DNA from: Dama dama | Taxonomy: Eukaryota; Chordata; Mammalia; Artiodactyla; Cervidae | Assembly: GCF_033118175.1 (NCBI RefSeq) | Contig: NC_083691.1 | Location: 21,611,001-21,675,000 of the forward strand | Reading direction: 5' to 3' | Length of the DNA: 64,000 nucleotides | Shown here: positions 1 through 9,724 of the stretch, in pieces | Position numbering within the stretch: the first letter of the stretch is position 1 | Layout of the letters: each line of letters starts with the position of its first letter | Made by a program: the position numbers and the translations under genes | Notes under the pieces: model-generated | The model's input: the letters and a program-made list of their open reading frames with translations, nothing else | Databases searched by the model: none | What the model was told of the DNA's origin: nothing

Positions 1-222
1 TACATACAATAACATACATGCTTCTGTGCTATTCTCTCATATCAGCCCACCCTCGCCTTCTCCCACATAGTCCAAAAGTCTGTTCTTTACATCTGTGTCT
101 CTTTTGCTGTCTTGCATATAGGGTCGTCTTTACCGTCTTTCTGAATTCCACATATATGCATTAATATACTGTATTGGTGTTTCTCTTTCTGGCTCACTTC
201 ACTCTGTATAATAGGCTTCAGT
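1..222 (-). mobile_element. L1 3' UTR fragment (ruminant L1)
   Basis: Read on the minus strand, this is the ruminant L1 3' untranslated region: the stretch about activity of 'gagtgaagtgagccagaaag' type followed by a segment with short purine-rich words. It runs off the left edge of the window, so only its 3' part is seen. No coding sequence remains. Confidence 0.7.
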
Positions 223-421
223 TTAGAATTTAAATCTCTCATGATGAAATATTTAAATAAAGTCTAATTACCCCATAATTTTACTCCTGGTTCATTTTAT
301 TCCATTAAAGTAACTATTCTAAAACTAAAAATAGTGTAATGTGATACACAGTGCCACTTGCATAAAAGTCGTTGTTACCAGTTTATCATTCTTTTTATGC
401 ATACATATCTATTCATGTTGT

Positions 422-630
422 GTTAGTGTTGGTCACTCAGTTGTGTCCTTCTCTATGGGACCCCGTGGACTGTAGCCCGCCAGGCTCCTCTGTCCATGGA
501 ATTCACCAGACAAGAATCCTGGAGTGTACTGCCATTTCCTTCTCCAGGGGATCTTCCCAGACCATGAGTCAAACCCACGTCTCCTGCCCTGGCAGGCAGA
601 TTCTTTACCACTGAATCATGTGGGAAGCCT
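422..630 (-). mobile_element. Bov-tA SINE
   Basis: Full-length tRNA-derived ruminant SINE in minus orientation. The tRNA-related head lies at the right end (it ends with gggaagcct) and the BovA body at the left. Pol III B box is mutated. Several substitutions make it an older copy. The 80-codon open frame across it is not a gene. Confidence 0.9.
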
Positions 631-1487
631 AGTAATATCCCTAGACTTCGGATAAAAGAGAAATATATCCCAAAACTCCTATAAGAAAACTTGCTTTCTC
701 TCTCTGTCCTTCAAAGATGTAAATCTTATATGTTTTCAAAATATAAATAACCCAGGAGATAACTAAAACACTGACAATGATTGCCTAAAACTGAAAAACA
801 AAAAAAGTAGAGGCTTTCTAATATGCAGACTGCTATAGAAGCTCCCTTGTCCAAATCTAGTTCACAACCTCCATTAGATTACTCATCAAGTACAAATACA
901 AATCTCTTAAAAATCTTCTTTACAAACATTAATAAAAAAGTTTTAGCCATTTGAGCAGGTAATCTTAACATGTTCCTTCTGCCAGAAACACAGCTTGGAT
1001 TCAGTTTTTACTTACAAACTGGTGAGCTTGGTATTGTTGTGCTTGTTTCATGATGAAAATTTCAGGATGAAAATCACAAGGTGTCTATGTCTATATGTTT
1101 ATGAACATCTGTGGATATAGATTATGGATATGTGATATTAATCTATCCTTCAATAGTATTTTCAAAATTAATTTGTAAAGAGGTCTATTTACTTTGTTTA
1201 TTGTAATTTGGTACAGTCTACTTACTCCATGCAATGGATCACTTTTTGCTGAATGCTCTCCCTTACCCAGTCCTCTGACCCCCAGTGATATTGCCTGTAT
1301 CAAAATATACACCAGCTATCTTCTTCATGTTTCTCTCCTCAGTTAGATATTGAAGGCCCAGGGAAATTAGATCTTATTTATCAACTTCTATGACCCTACA
1401 TGTAGCAGTGAGGTTGGAGATGTCATCAATAAGACCTTGAATGGACTGATAACATAGCTTGTCCTCCATTATTTTAACCAGGATTGT
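631..1487. other. Unique AT-rich DNA, nothing recognised
   Basis: No repeat family, gene or RNA is recognised here. Short open frames on the minus strand near 1091-1312 show no known domain. Confidence 0.5.
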
Positions 1488-2156
1488 TGACATGAACTGG
1501 AGAAGGCAATGGCACCCCACTCCAGTACTCTTGCCTTGAAAATCCCATGGACGGAGGAGCCTGGTGGGCTACAGTCCACGGGGTCGCTAAGAGTCGGACA
1601 CGACTGAGCGGCTTCACTTTCACTTTTCACTTTCTTGTATTGGAGAAGGAAGTGGCAGCCCACTCCAGTGTTCTTGCCTGGAGAATCCCAGGGAAGGGGG
1701 AGCCTGGTGGGCTGCTGTCCATGGGGTCGCACAGAGTCGGACACGACTGGGGTGACTTAGCAGCAGCAGCAGCAGTGACATGAACTGCAGCATGCAAGGC
1801 TTCCCTGTTCTTCAGTATTTCCTGGAGTTTGCTCAAACTCATGTCCTTTGAGTCAGTGAAGCCATCCAATCATCTCACCCTGTGTCACCCTCTTTATCAC
1901 CATCCACAGTGACTTTGGGGCCCAATAAAATAAAATATGTCACTGTTTCCAACTTTTCCCCATCTATTTGCCATGAAGTAATGGCAATGGGTGCTATGAT
2001 CTTTGCTTTCTGAATGTTGGGTTTTAAGCCAGCTTTTTCACTTTCCTCTTTCACCTTTATCAAGGAGCTCTCAGTTTTTCTTCACTTTCTGCCATTAAAA
2101 TGAATCTGCATATCTAAGGTGGTTGATATTTCTCCCAGAAATCATGATTTTAAGTT
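1488..2156 (-). mobile_element. BovB LINE fragment split by a BOV-A2
   Basis: Minus-strand BovB. After the SINE, the sequence from 1788 matches the BovB 3' part, then jumps near 1890-1900 over several hundred bases into the region just downstream of the reverse-transcriptase active site, and continues to about 2156. The catalytic YADD codons are destroyed near 2100. It is an internally deleted, 5'-truncated fossil interrupted by the SINE at 1500-1775. Confidence 0.75.
1500..1775 (+). mobile_element. BOV-A2 dimeric SINE with 12-bp target duplication
   Basis: Two BovA monomers in tandem, joined by the CACTTT-rich linker and ending in an (AGC)n tail at about 1759-1775. It is flanked by a perfect 12-bp duplication tgacatgaactg at 1488-1499 and 1776-1787. 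The target is a BovB remnant. Low divergence from the family suggests a fairly recent insertion. Confidence 0.93.
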
Positions 2157-2664
2157 GAGTAAAGTAATACCCATTAAAGTTTCTCTTTGATAATGAAGAA
2201 AAAAACTCTTGCTTTATAATTTTTAACATAGAATTGAACTTGTCAAAGTCATAAAAGAATGATAAAAATCATAAAATAGTGTGACATGGTTGAAGAATAC
2301 TAGGTGGGGGTGAATGAAAGTAAGTATTTTATTTTCTAAAAACCAAATACTGAGACACAGATCTCCTATATACCAACTTTTCTATGTACAGTTCTTTGTG
2401 AACCCATGTCATATAATTTCCTTTTTACTGATGAGAAATTTGATGTTCATAATTTAGATAATCCAGATATATTTTAATTTGTGGATTGGGAATTAATAGT
2501 TTTATCCACAATACTTGATGTAAAAGTTATTTCTCCAGTAAAATCATTGGGAAGATAGTTGTAAAAGAAGATATACTTGAGGCTTTGACTTAAAAAATTG
2601 GGAATTTTTAAAAAAATATATGGAAGTGTCAAGGTGACCTCAACTACTTTAAAGAGCTATTGAA
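2157..2664. other. Unique DNA; possible weak MIR
   Basis: A vague MIR-like stretch occurs near 2385-2470 (minus orientation), too diverged to be sure. Nothing else is recognised. Confidence 0.3.
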
Positions 2665-2673
2665 TAATGGCTT

Positions 2674-2889
2674 GCATCTCAGTGTGTTAGTCACTCAGTT
2701 GTGTCTGACTCTGTGATTGCATGGACTATAGCCCACCAGGCTCCTCTGTCCATGGAATTCTCCAGGCAAGAATTCTGGACTGGGTAGCCAATACCTTCTC
2801 CAGGGGATCTTCCTGACCCAGGGATCAAACCTAGGTCACCTGCATGACAGCCACACTCTTTAGTGTCTGAACTACCAGGGAAACTTGAG
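2674..2889 (-). mobile_element. Bov-tA SINE
   Basis: Minus-strand tRNA-derived SINE, nearly full length. A 9-bp match taatggctt at 2665-2673 and 2890-2898 is a likely target-site duplication. Confidence 0.88.
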
Positions 2890-2960
2890 TAATGGCTTAG
2901 GGAACTGTTAAATTGCATTGAAATAATTAAAAGTCACTAGATTATAATAGCCTTACTAAA

Positions 2961-3231
2961 TATTCATTGGAAGGACTGATGTTGAAGCTGAAACTCCAAT
3001 ATTTGGCTACCTGACGTGAAGAACTGACTCATTTGAAGAGACCCTGATGCTGGGAAAGATTGCAGGCGGAGGAGAAGGGGACTACAGAGGATGACATGGT
3101 TGGATGGCATCACTGACTCAATGGACATAGTTTGAGTAAACTCTGGGAGCTGGTGATTGACAGGGAGGCCTGGCATGCTGCAGTCCATGGGGTCACAAAG
3201 AGTCAGACACGACTAAGTGACTGAACTAACT
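2961..3231 (+). mobile_element. BovB 3' end, 5'-truncated
   Basis: The last 270 bases of BovB, from the 'tattcattggaaggactgat' region through the 3' end ctgaactaac. It covers the C-terminal part of ORF2 and the short tail. Stop codons and indels break the frame. 5' truncation is usual for target-primed reverse transcription. Confidence 0.88.
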
Positions 3232-3609
3232 GTAGTATAATATTTTTTATTGTTAAGAATATGACTTCACAAATTGGTAAAAACATGACTTATAACTGTA
3301 GAATGGAAGTTTCTGTCTGTGTAGGCCCCACAACCTTACCTATAAAATGAGACACCCACCAAGTACTACCAAAAATGTCTTTCTATATAGTTTTACCATT
3401 TTCAAAACATGTTTAATGGCTTAAAATTGAAGTCTAGAGAGCTAAGTGCAGAACATACTTTATCATACTTTTGAAAAGATCTCTCTAAGTCTTGCCATAA
3501 GAACTTGTTTCTTGGAGTTTCTGAAGTCTAGCTTGATGGACATTATTCTTATATTAGTTTTTCTCTTGGTGGCAAACTTCTGAAGGTTTCCATGGAAAAT
3601 ATGTGGTTA

Positions 3610-3961
3610 TGACTATAGACTGAATGTTTGCGTCCTCCTTAAATTCACATGTTGAAATCTTAATCCCCAGAGGTGGTGATATTTGTAGGCACTTTGTGAG
3701 AAGATTAGTCTGAGTAATATATGCCTCACTGGAATAATCCCAGTAAGGCTGAACCTACCCAAAGAGGCTGCAGAACTCCCCAACTCCTTCCTCCATGTGA
3801 GGATGCAGTCAGTCTGGGACCAGGTAGAAGACCCTCAGCTAACTATGCTGGCACCCTCATATTAGACATCAAGCCTCTAGAATTTGAGAAATAAATTTCT
3901 ATTATTTACAAGCTATTGAGTCTGGGGTGTTTTGTTGTAACAACCCAAAGGGACCAAGACA
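3610..3961 (+). mobile_element. ERVL-MaLR-type solo LTR (MST/MLT1-like)
   Basis: A roughly 350-bp block starting tgactatagactgaatgt and ending in gggaccaagaca. It has the MaLR order: 'catgttgaaatcttaatccc', the 'catgtgaggatgcag' segment, a 'gagaaataaatttct' polyadenylation region and the terminal part with TG...CA ends. No internal retroviral sequence is attached, so it is a solo LTR. It is ancient and shared by mammals; a reverse-oriented relative lies at 50714-51065. Confidence 0.8.
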
Positions 3962-4209
3962 AATATCTTCATTTTTGACAAATATCCAGAAAGTAGAGTA
4001 GTGGTCACATTGGTACAAACATCTTAGGCAGTAGAATTTTAGTATTATTAGGTGATGTCCAATTACATGGCCTTGTGAGATATTAATATGCTGATACATC
4101 TCCACTTTTGAAATATTCAACCAAATGAATTTTCATAGGTATGAACATAGATACTCACAAATTTGTGCTAAATCTGTCTGCCCATCACTCACAAATATAA
4201 CAGATGGTA

Positions 4210-4259
4210 AGTGATACTACTTCGCTTTTTTTTGTTTTTTTTTTTTAGTGATACTACTT
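4210..4259 (-). mobile_element. Poly(T) insertion flanked by 13-bp target duplication
   Basis: A 24-base, almost pure T insert (4223-4246) sits between two perfect copies of agtgatactactt (4210-4222 and 4247-4259). This fits a retrotransposed poly(A) tail in minus orientation with essentially all of the parent element lost. Replication slippage with duplication is an alternative. Confidence 0.65.
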
Positions 4260-4810
4260 TGTATTGAAAGCAGTAAGATTTAAAAACTTTGAAAATTTTA
4301 ACCTGTTAACAAGCATTGTTTTTGATAAAATTATGATAGCTCTCACTTTTTTCATAGGATTGCCTCAGGGATAAAGGAGTTAATGGGTCATTTCAAACAC
4401 AATATTTTTTTTTAATCCCTGGTTATCTTTTTAAAATATGTGTTTAAAATATGTGTTTTATTCTATAGAATACAAATTATAATTTTAACATAAATCTTAA
4501 TATGTTAAAGTCATAAAATGATTGCTTTATGAAGATCAAAGCACACAGTCTCTGTTTATGCCAACCAGCACACTTCCCCTCTGGGATACAGAAATTTGTT
4601 TATTAAGAAACAGAGGTCAGAACAATGCTGACTGTGGCAGTGAAAATTCTGATGTGATATGCCTAGAATAATCAGAGAGCTATACTGCCACACAATCTCT
4701 CCTGGCCTTAAGAGATTAAATAGACAGCAAGAAATTTACAATGCAGAAAATATCAGATGAAGATTCAGTGCCTAAATTCTGAACCTCAGCCAAATACATT
4801 AGTGTGAAAA
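4260..4810. other. Unique AT-rich DNA
   Basis: Holds a 13-bp tandem duplication of aaaatatgtgttt near 4433-4458. No gene or named repeat is recognised. Confidence 0.45.
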
Positions 4811-4990
4811 ATTAAGATCCTACTGTACAGCACAGGGAACTATATTCAATATCCTGGAATAAGTCATAATGGAAAATAATATAAAAATGAATGTATAACC
4901 GAGTCACTTTCCTGTACAGCAGAGATTCACACAACGTTGTAAATCAACTAGACTTCAATTTGAAAATACATTTTAAAAGTTAAAAAAAAA
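4811..4990 (+). mobile_element. L1 3' end with A-rich tail
   Basis: Ruminant L1 3' terminus on the plus strand: 'cagcacagggaactatattc', then 'gttgtaaatcaactagactt', then an A-rich tail near 4980-4990. Heavily 5'-truncated. Confidence 0.8.
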
Positions 4991-4995
4991 ATGAG

Positions 4996-5937
4996 ATAAA
5001 ATAAAAAGGAGTTTGAAAGACTCTGGGAGTAAGTTATCCTAGATATCAAGTGTGAGCAAGAGATAAGCCTACATGAACCACACACAGAACATAGGAAAAC
5101 AGCCTCACCCAGCATAGACCTACCCATCAGCCACCCTGGGGAATAATTCTTGCTTATTTCTTAAGATGGAATATCAAGAATTGACACCAGCATGCACTCT
5201 GGTCAATGTGATTATTCAATGTGTGTACAGAATGTGCTCAGTAAACTTCATGTATCTCTTCTCCAGAGTGTGGATTTCATTATTCCCAATCCTTTCAGAG
5301 CTTTAATGAAATTTTAAGTCAAAGAGATCCTGTTGGTCTTTAGCAGATGGATAACTCGGGTTTATGACGTCTACCTGAGTGGTACCCGCAGTAGGCAAAT
5401 GAGAAAAGTAGTTCCGTTCAGAGCATCATAGTAACGGGGACTGAATTCTGACTGAGTGCTACACATACCTCATTATTGCAAAGTATTTTTCCTTTGTACG
5501 GGTTTCTTTTTTGTTAAAGAAAGAATGTATCTGTATGTGGTCAATTCACTTCTCAACAATTCTTCCTCTAGTGACAGCCTGAAGTGATTTCACATTAAGG
5601 GAAGATGAGTTTTGCTGCTCTTCATAAATTGCTAATGAGCTTTTTTGAACAATCATAGCCCTAACCTGATTCACAAAAGAAACTTCTCAGATTTGCCATT
5701 AACATGTCTATAACAATAAAGGGAGAGAAAAATACCAAGTAAGTTGATGCCACTTGCTGAGAACTATTTTCTTCCCTTCATTTCAGCCCATTAGATTATT
5801 TCTCCCTGTGACACTGCCAAGTAGCCTGTATTCAATTTGACAGTTAAGCTTTCAGATGTCTCCACCAGTAGCCTGTCTCACTTTGCAAAGAGAAGAGAGC
5901 TTCAAGGCTGTGCGGCAAGAAGGGTGTCAGGAGAACC
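4996..5937. other. Unique DNA with a CpG-retaining block (5350-5505)
   Basis: No transposable element is seen over more than 900 bases. Six CpG sites fall between 5357 and 5500 in otherwise CpG-poor surroundings, one inside a CRE-like TGACGT at 5365-5370. This could be a constrained regulatory element, but that is inference only. Confidence 0.35.
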
Positions 5938-6080
5938 AGATTTTATTTCAGCTCTGCCACTCAGCAGCTTATGAGATGCTGGGTGACTTTCCCTTTTGTT
6001 CTGAGCTAGTTTCTCATGTGCCAAATGTATAAAATGGACTTGTTTACAAAAAGCTCCTAAGTCCCTTTCCTAATTAAGAT
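5938..6080 (+). mobile_element. MIR SINE
   Basis: Ancient mammalian MIR in plus orientation: 'cagctctgccactcagcagc', a degenerate 'gggtgacttt', then 'tttctcatgtgccaaatgt' in place of the usual 'tcatctgtaaaatggg'. Confidence 0.7.
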
Positions 6081-6223
6081 AGAATGATGATAATAAATGT
6101 GTAACTTTTGAAACTTTATAGATGAATTTTTTTTCAAGGACTTCTCCCTGGGCAGTTTCTTGCTGCTACTTTCATTTCACCTCAAACAACCCAACAACTC
6201 ATGAGATGTTGCATTAAATTGGA

Positions 6224-6241
6224 ATGTGTGTGTGTGTGAGT
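6224..6241. repeat. (TG)n microsatellite
   Basis: Short run of TG dinucleotides directly beside the tail side of the SINE at 6246-6460; probably seeded by that SINE's tail. Confidence 0.8.
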
Positions 6242-6245
6242 CTGT

Positions 6246-6460
6246 GTGCTAAGTCACTTCGTGTCCAACTCTTTGCAAGCCCATGGACCATAGCCCGCCA
6301 GGCTTCTTTGTCCATGGGATTCTCCAGAGAAGAATATGAGAGTGGGTTACACGCCCTCCTCCAGAGGATCTTCCCAACCCAGGGACTAAATCTGCATCTC
6401 TTAAGTCTCCTGCATTGGCTGGCGAGTTCTTTACCACTAGTGCCACCTGCAAAGCTCCTG
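6246..6460 (-). mobile_element. Bov-tA SINE
   Basis: Full-length minus-strand copy with the tRNA head at the right. The head carries an extra 'tctcttaag' segment relative to most copies in this window. Confidence 0.88.
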
Positions 6461-6705
6461 GTGGAATGAACAGAAACAAATGTGAGAAAAATATCAACAG
6501 TTCCTCCTTAGCTCATCTCACCTTTCACCTTTCCTTATCTCCTCTCACCTTTCATATCGACAAATAAAGAAGTCAACTTGAACTTATGCCACTCTTCCTG
6601 GAAATTTCCTTAGCCACATCCACAAGCCCCTTAGGCACACTTTCCATCTCCCACATGACTGTAGGGGGCAGTTTCACTAATCCTTCTGTCAGCACATAAT
6701 TTGAA

Positions 6706-6823
6706 AGTCTCTCTCTCTCTCTTTTTTTTTTTTTTTTTTTTTTTGGTCACAGGATGCAGCATGTGGGATCTTAGTTCCCCAACCAAGGATCGAATCCATA
6801 CCCCAGCATTGGAAGTGTGGACA
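6706..6823 (-). mobile_element. CHR-type SINE with long poly(T) tail
   Basis: (CT)n then about 23 T (the antisense tail, 6722-6744), followed by the CHR-2-like body with 'gggatcttagttccccaacc' and 'aaggatcgaatccata'. The tRNA-derived head (the segment that would end gggaagtccc) is missing after 6823. CHR SINEs mark Cetartiodactyla. Confidence 0.75.
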
Positions 6824-6973
6824 GGGACATTTTTCTGTAGCTGCTACTAGCAGACTCCTCAGAGCTCTTCAGGTCTTTACCTCTCTCCGGATCCCAAAGT
6901 CAGTGCTTTGTATTTTGAAGCATTCCTCTGCTAGGTGCACATTTCTGTTTTTGTCTTCTTCTTTATCTTCTTC

Positions 6974-7152
6974 CAAACCCAGGTCTCCTGCATTGCAGGC
7001 TGACTCTTTACCAGCTGAGCCACAGGGAAGCCCAAGAATACTGGAGTGGGTAGCCTATCCCTTCTCCAGTGAATCTTCCCCACCCAGGAATTGAACCAGG
7101 GTCTCCTGCATTGCAGGCAGTTTCTTTACCAACTGAGCTATTAGGGAAGCCC
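6974..7152 (-). mobile_element. Bov-tA with partial tandem duplication
   Basis: Two tRNA-type heads in tandem. The first unit (6974-7032) is only the head ending gggaagccc; directly behind it, a second unit (7033-7152) begins inside the BovA body at aagaatactggagtggg and ends in another complete head. The usual left part of the body is absent. Confidence 0.8.
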
Positions 7153-7608
7153 GTGATGAATAATATGTCATTGCAAATTGGATTTTATTCTAGAGATTCA
7201 AGATTTTAACATTTTTAAATCAATATAATTTATCCTGTGTTGACAGTGACAATGTCCTTTGATATATTCAGAAAAAAAGTATTTGGAAACCCACAATAAA
7301 AACTGCACTGCAATAATGAAGGTGGGAACTTACATAACATGACAAAGAACACTAAATAAAAACATACAGCTAATTTTATACATAGGCTAATTATTAAAAG
7401 TATTTCTTTTGATATGCCAAATGTAAGTATTTTTGCTCTCACAATTTTTATTCACTATTTTAGAAGGCATCCTAACCAGTATAATAGTAAAACTAAAATA
7501 TAAAGAGCATAAAATTGTATAGAAAAAATTAAAATTTTACAATCATTATTCAGATTATATGATTATATATTAAAAAATCCAAAATCTAGCAATTAATAAA
7601 TTTAAAAT
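7153..7608. other. Unique AT-rich DNA
   Basis: No gene or repeat is recognised between the SINE and the next BovB scrap. Confidence 0.45.
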
Positions 7609-7683
7609 TGTTGTTGTTCAGTCACTGAGTGATGTCCAACTCTTTGTAACCCCATGAACAGCAGCACACCAGGCTTCCCTGTT
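7609..7683 (-). mobile_element. BovB 3'-end scrap
   Basis: About 75 bases of the BovB 3' terminus in minus orientation, starting from a (TTG)n tail remnant and stopping after cttccctg. Confidence 0.65.
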
Positions 7684-7756
7684 TGTAACAGCTAATTCCA
7701 ATAGAAAAATTAAAAAAGACTGGAACATGTACATATGAAAATAAGATGTGTGTGTG

Positions 7757-8186
7757 CACGCTTAGTTGCTCAGTCTTGTCTGACTCTTTGCAACCCCATG
7801 GACTGTAGCCCACTAGACTCCTTTTTCATGGGATTCTCCAGGCAAGAATAGTCAGGGCTTCCCAGGTGGCACTAGTGGTAAAGAACCCACCTGCCAATGC
7901 CAGAGATAGGAGACATAGAGATGCAGAGTCAACCCTGAGTTGGGAATACTCCATAGAGGAGGGCATGGCAAGCCACTCCAATCCCATGGACAGAGGAGCC
8001 TGGTAGGCTATGGTCCATAGGGTCGCAAAGAGTTGGACATGACTGAAGCAAATTAACACACACAGGCAAGAATACTGGAGTGGGTAGTCATTCCCTTCTC
8101 CAGGGGATCTTCTCGACCCAGGGATCATACCCCAGTCTCTTGCATTGCAGGTGGATTCTTCACTGTCTGAGCCATCAGGGAAGCCC
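7757..8186 (-). mobile_element. Bov-tA SINE interrupted by another Bov-tA
   Basis: Minus-strand Bov-tA whose two halves (7757-7850 and 8075-8186) are separated by a younger plus-strand copy. Joined across the insertion, the halves make one continuous element. The left half contains the BovA body and the right half the tRNA head. Confidence 0.9.
7851..8062 (+). mobile_element. Bov-tA nested inside Bov-tA, 12-bp target duplication
   Basis: Plus-strand SINE flanked by caggcaagaata at 7839-7850 and 8063-8074. The duplicated word belongs to the host SINE's BovA body. The tail is a short (CA)n. The nested copy is diverged in the central part, so neither insertion is very young. Confidence 0.9.
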
Positions 8187-8274
8187 ATAAAATGGGATAC
8201 CCAAATGCAGAGATACTGACCTTTATTGTAAATACAGTTACATGTTTAATTATAATCAGAGTATGAAACCCTTT

Positions 8275-9030
8275 CTACCAGAAGAATGGCTCAGATGAAA
8301 ACACGAAAATATCAGGTATTTATGAGAATGTAAAAAAATTGAAACTTGCAGAAGCACTGCTTAATTTCTACATGCAAATAATAAAGTTAAATCATATTTT
8401 AAAATTTGCAATGAGTCAAAGACTTACAAATAAGACTTAATGCTGTAAAACTCCCAAAGAAAACATACAGATAAATTTTCATGACCTTAACTTTAGCAAG
8501 GAATTCTTATGTGACACCAGAACCATGAGCAACAAAATAAAAAGTAAAGTAGTTTTCAGTAAAATTAAAAAATAAACATATGAATCAAAAGAGAGTAAAT
8601 AGACAGCCTATAGGATGGGAGGAAATATTTCCAAATCATATATCTATCTGATAAAATTATATCCAGAATATATCAATACAAGGAACTGTGAAAATAACTG
8701 AACAACAAAAGAGCATACCAACTGAAAACTGAGCCATGGACTTTAATTGACACTCCCAGTCATTCTGCTTCTAGGTATATATGCAAAATAATTTTGAAAG
8801 AGGGACTCAAAGAGTAGTTGTATGTAAATATTCATAGTCAAAATGTAGAAAAACTCAAGTGTCCATCAACAGAAGGATATATCAATGAAATATAATGAAA
8901 TACAGCTCAAGAAAAAAAAATGAGGTTCTATACAACATGGATGAAACTTGAAAATGTTATGCTAAGTGCTATAAACCAAACATGAATGGAAAATATAACA
9001 AGATTCCACTTATATAAATTCTCTCTAGCA
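8275..9030 (+). mobile_element. Old L1 ORF2 remains in shuffled order
   Basis: Degenerate C-terminal L1 ORF2 DNA. 8410-8750 resembles the region preceding the 'gggcaaaggac' equivalent; 8755-9030 resembles the part from 'ttctaggtatatatgc' to 'gattccacttatataa'. The piece expected between them instead lies upstream at 8275-8365 ('agaatggctcagatgaaaac'). Many stops; no open frame. Confidence 0.65.
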
Positions 9031-9099
9031 GCACATTTGATAAGGTCCAAAACAGCCATGAGATTTTGGTCTACACCAAAACATCCCTGATATTTGGTC

Positions 9100-9205
9100 C
9101 TGTTTAAAACATCTAAGACACAGAAGCAACCTAAATATTCATAGACAAATGAATGGATAAAGATGTGGTAAGGATGTATACACCCACACACCCAGACCCA
9201 CACCA

Positions 9206-9238
<33 letters not shown>

Positions 9239-9699
9239 CAAATATAAACACACAACATGGAATACTACTCACGCATAAAAAGAATAAAATAATGTCTTTC
9301 ACAGCAACATACATGGATCTAGACATTATAATAAGAAATGAATTATGTCAGACAGAGGAAGACAAATATCATATGATATTATATGCAGAATCTAAAATAT
9401 GATACAAATGAACTTATTTACTAAACAGAAACAGACACACAGACATAGAAAATCATTTAAGGTTACCAAAGGAAAAAGGGGGTAGGGGTAAATTAGGAGT
9501 TTGGGATTAGCAGAGACAAACTACTATATATAAAATAGGTAAACAATATGGTCTTACTGTATACCACAGGGAATTATATTCAATATACTGTAATAAACCA
9601 TAATGATCAATTATATATATATGTAACTGAATCACTTTGTTGTACACAAGAAAGTAACAAAACATTGTAAATCAACTATACTTCAATTAAAAAAAAAAT
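9100..9699 (+). mobile_element. L1 3' portion with poly(A) and probable target duplication
   Basis: Plus-strand L1: 'ggaatactactcacgcataa', the 3' UTR, 'gttgtaaatcaactatactt' in a slightly varied form, and a poly(A) tail at 9689-9699. Imperfect flanks aaaacatccctga..tttggtc (9078-9099) and aaaatattcctga...tttggtc (9700-9724) look like an aged target duplication starting right after the tail. Confidence 0.7.
9206..9240. repeat. (CA)n microsatellite
   Basis: About 15 CA units inside the L1 at 9100-9699. Likely polymorphic in the species. Confidence 0.9.
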
Positions 9700-9724
9700 A
9701 AAATATTCCTGAGTATATTTGGTC

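Noticed and set aside
1469..1869. Overlapping open frames on both strands at BOV-A2
   Set aside because: Dimeric SINEs happen to be open in several frames; such peptides recur at every BOV-A2 and Bov-tA copy here and are not host genes.
3610..3961. Complete endogenous retrovirus
   Set aside because: Only an LTR is present; no gag, pol or env-like sequence and no second LTR in the same orientation nearby. The LTR at 50714-51065 is inverted and 47 kb away.
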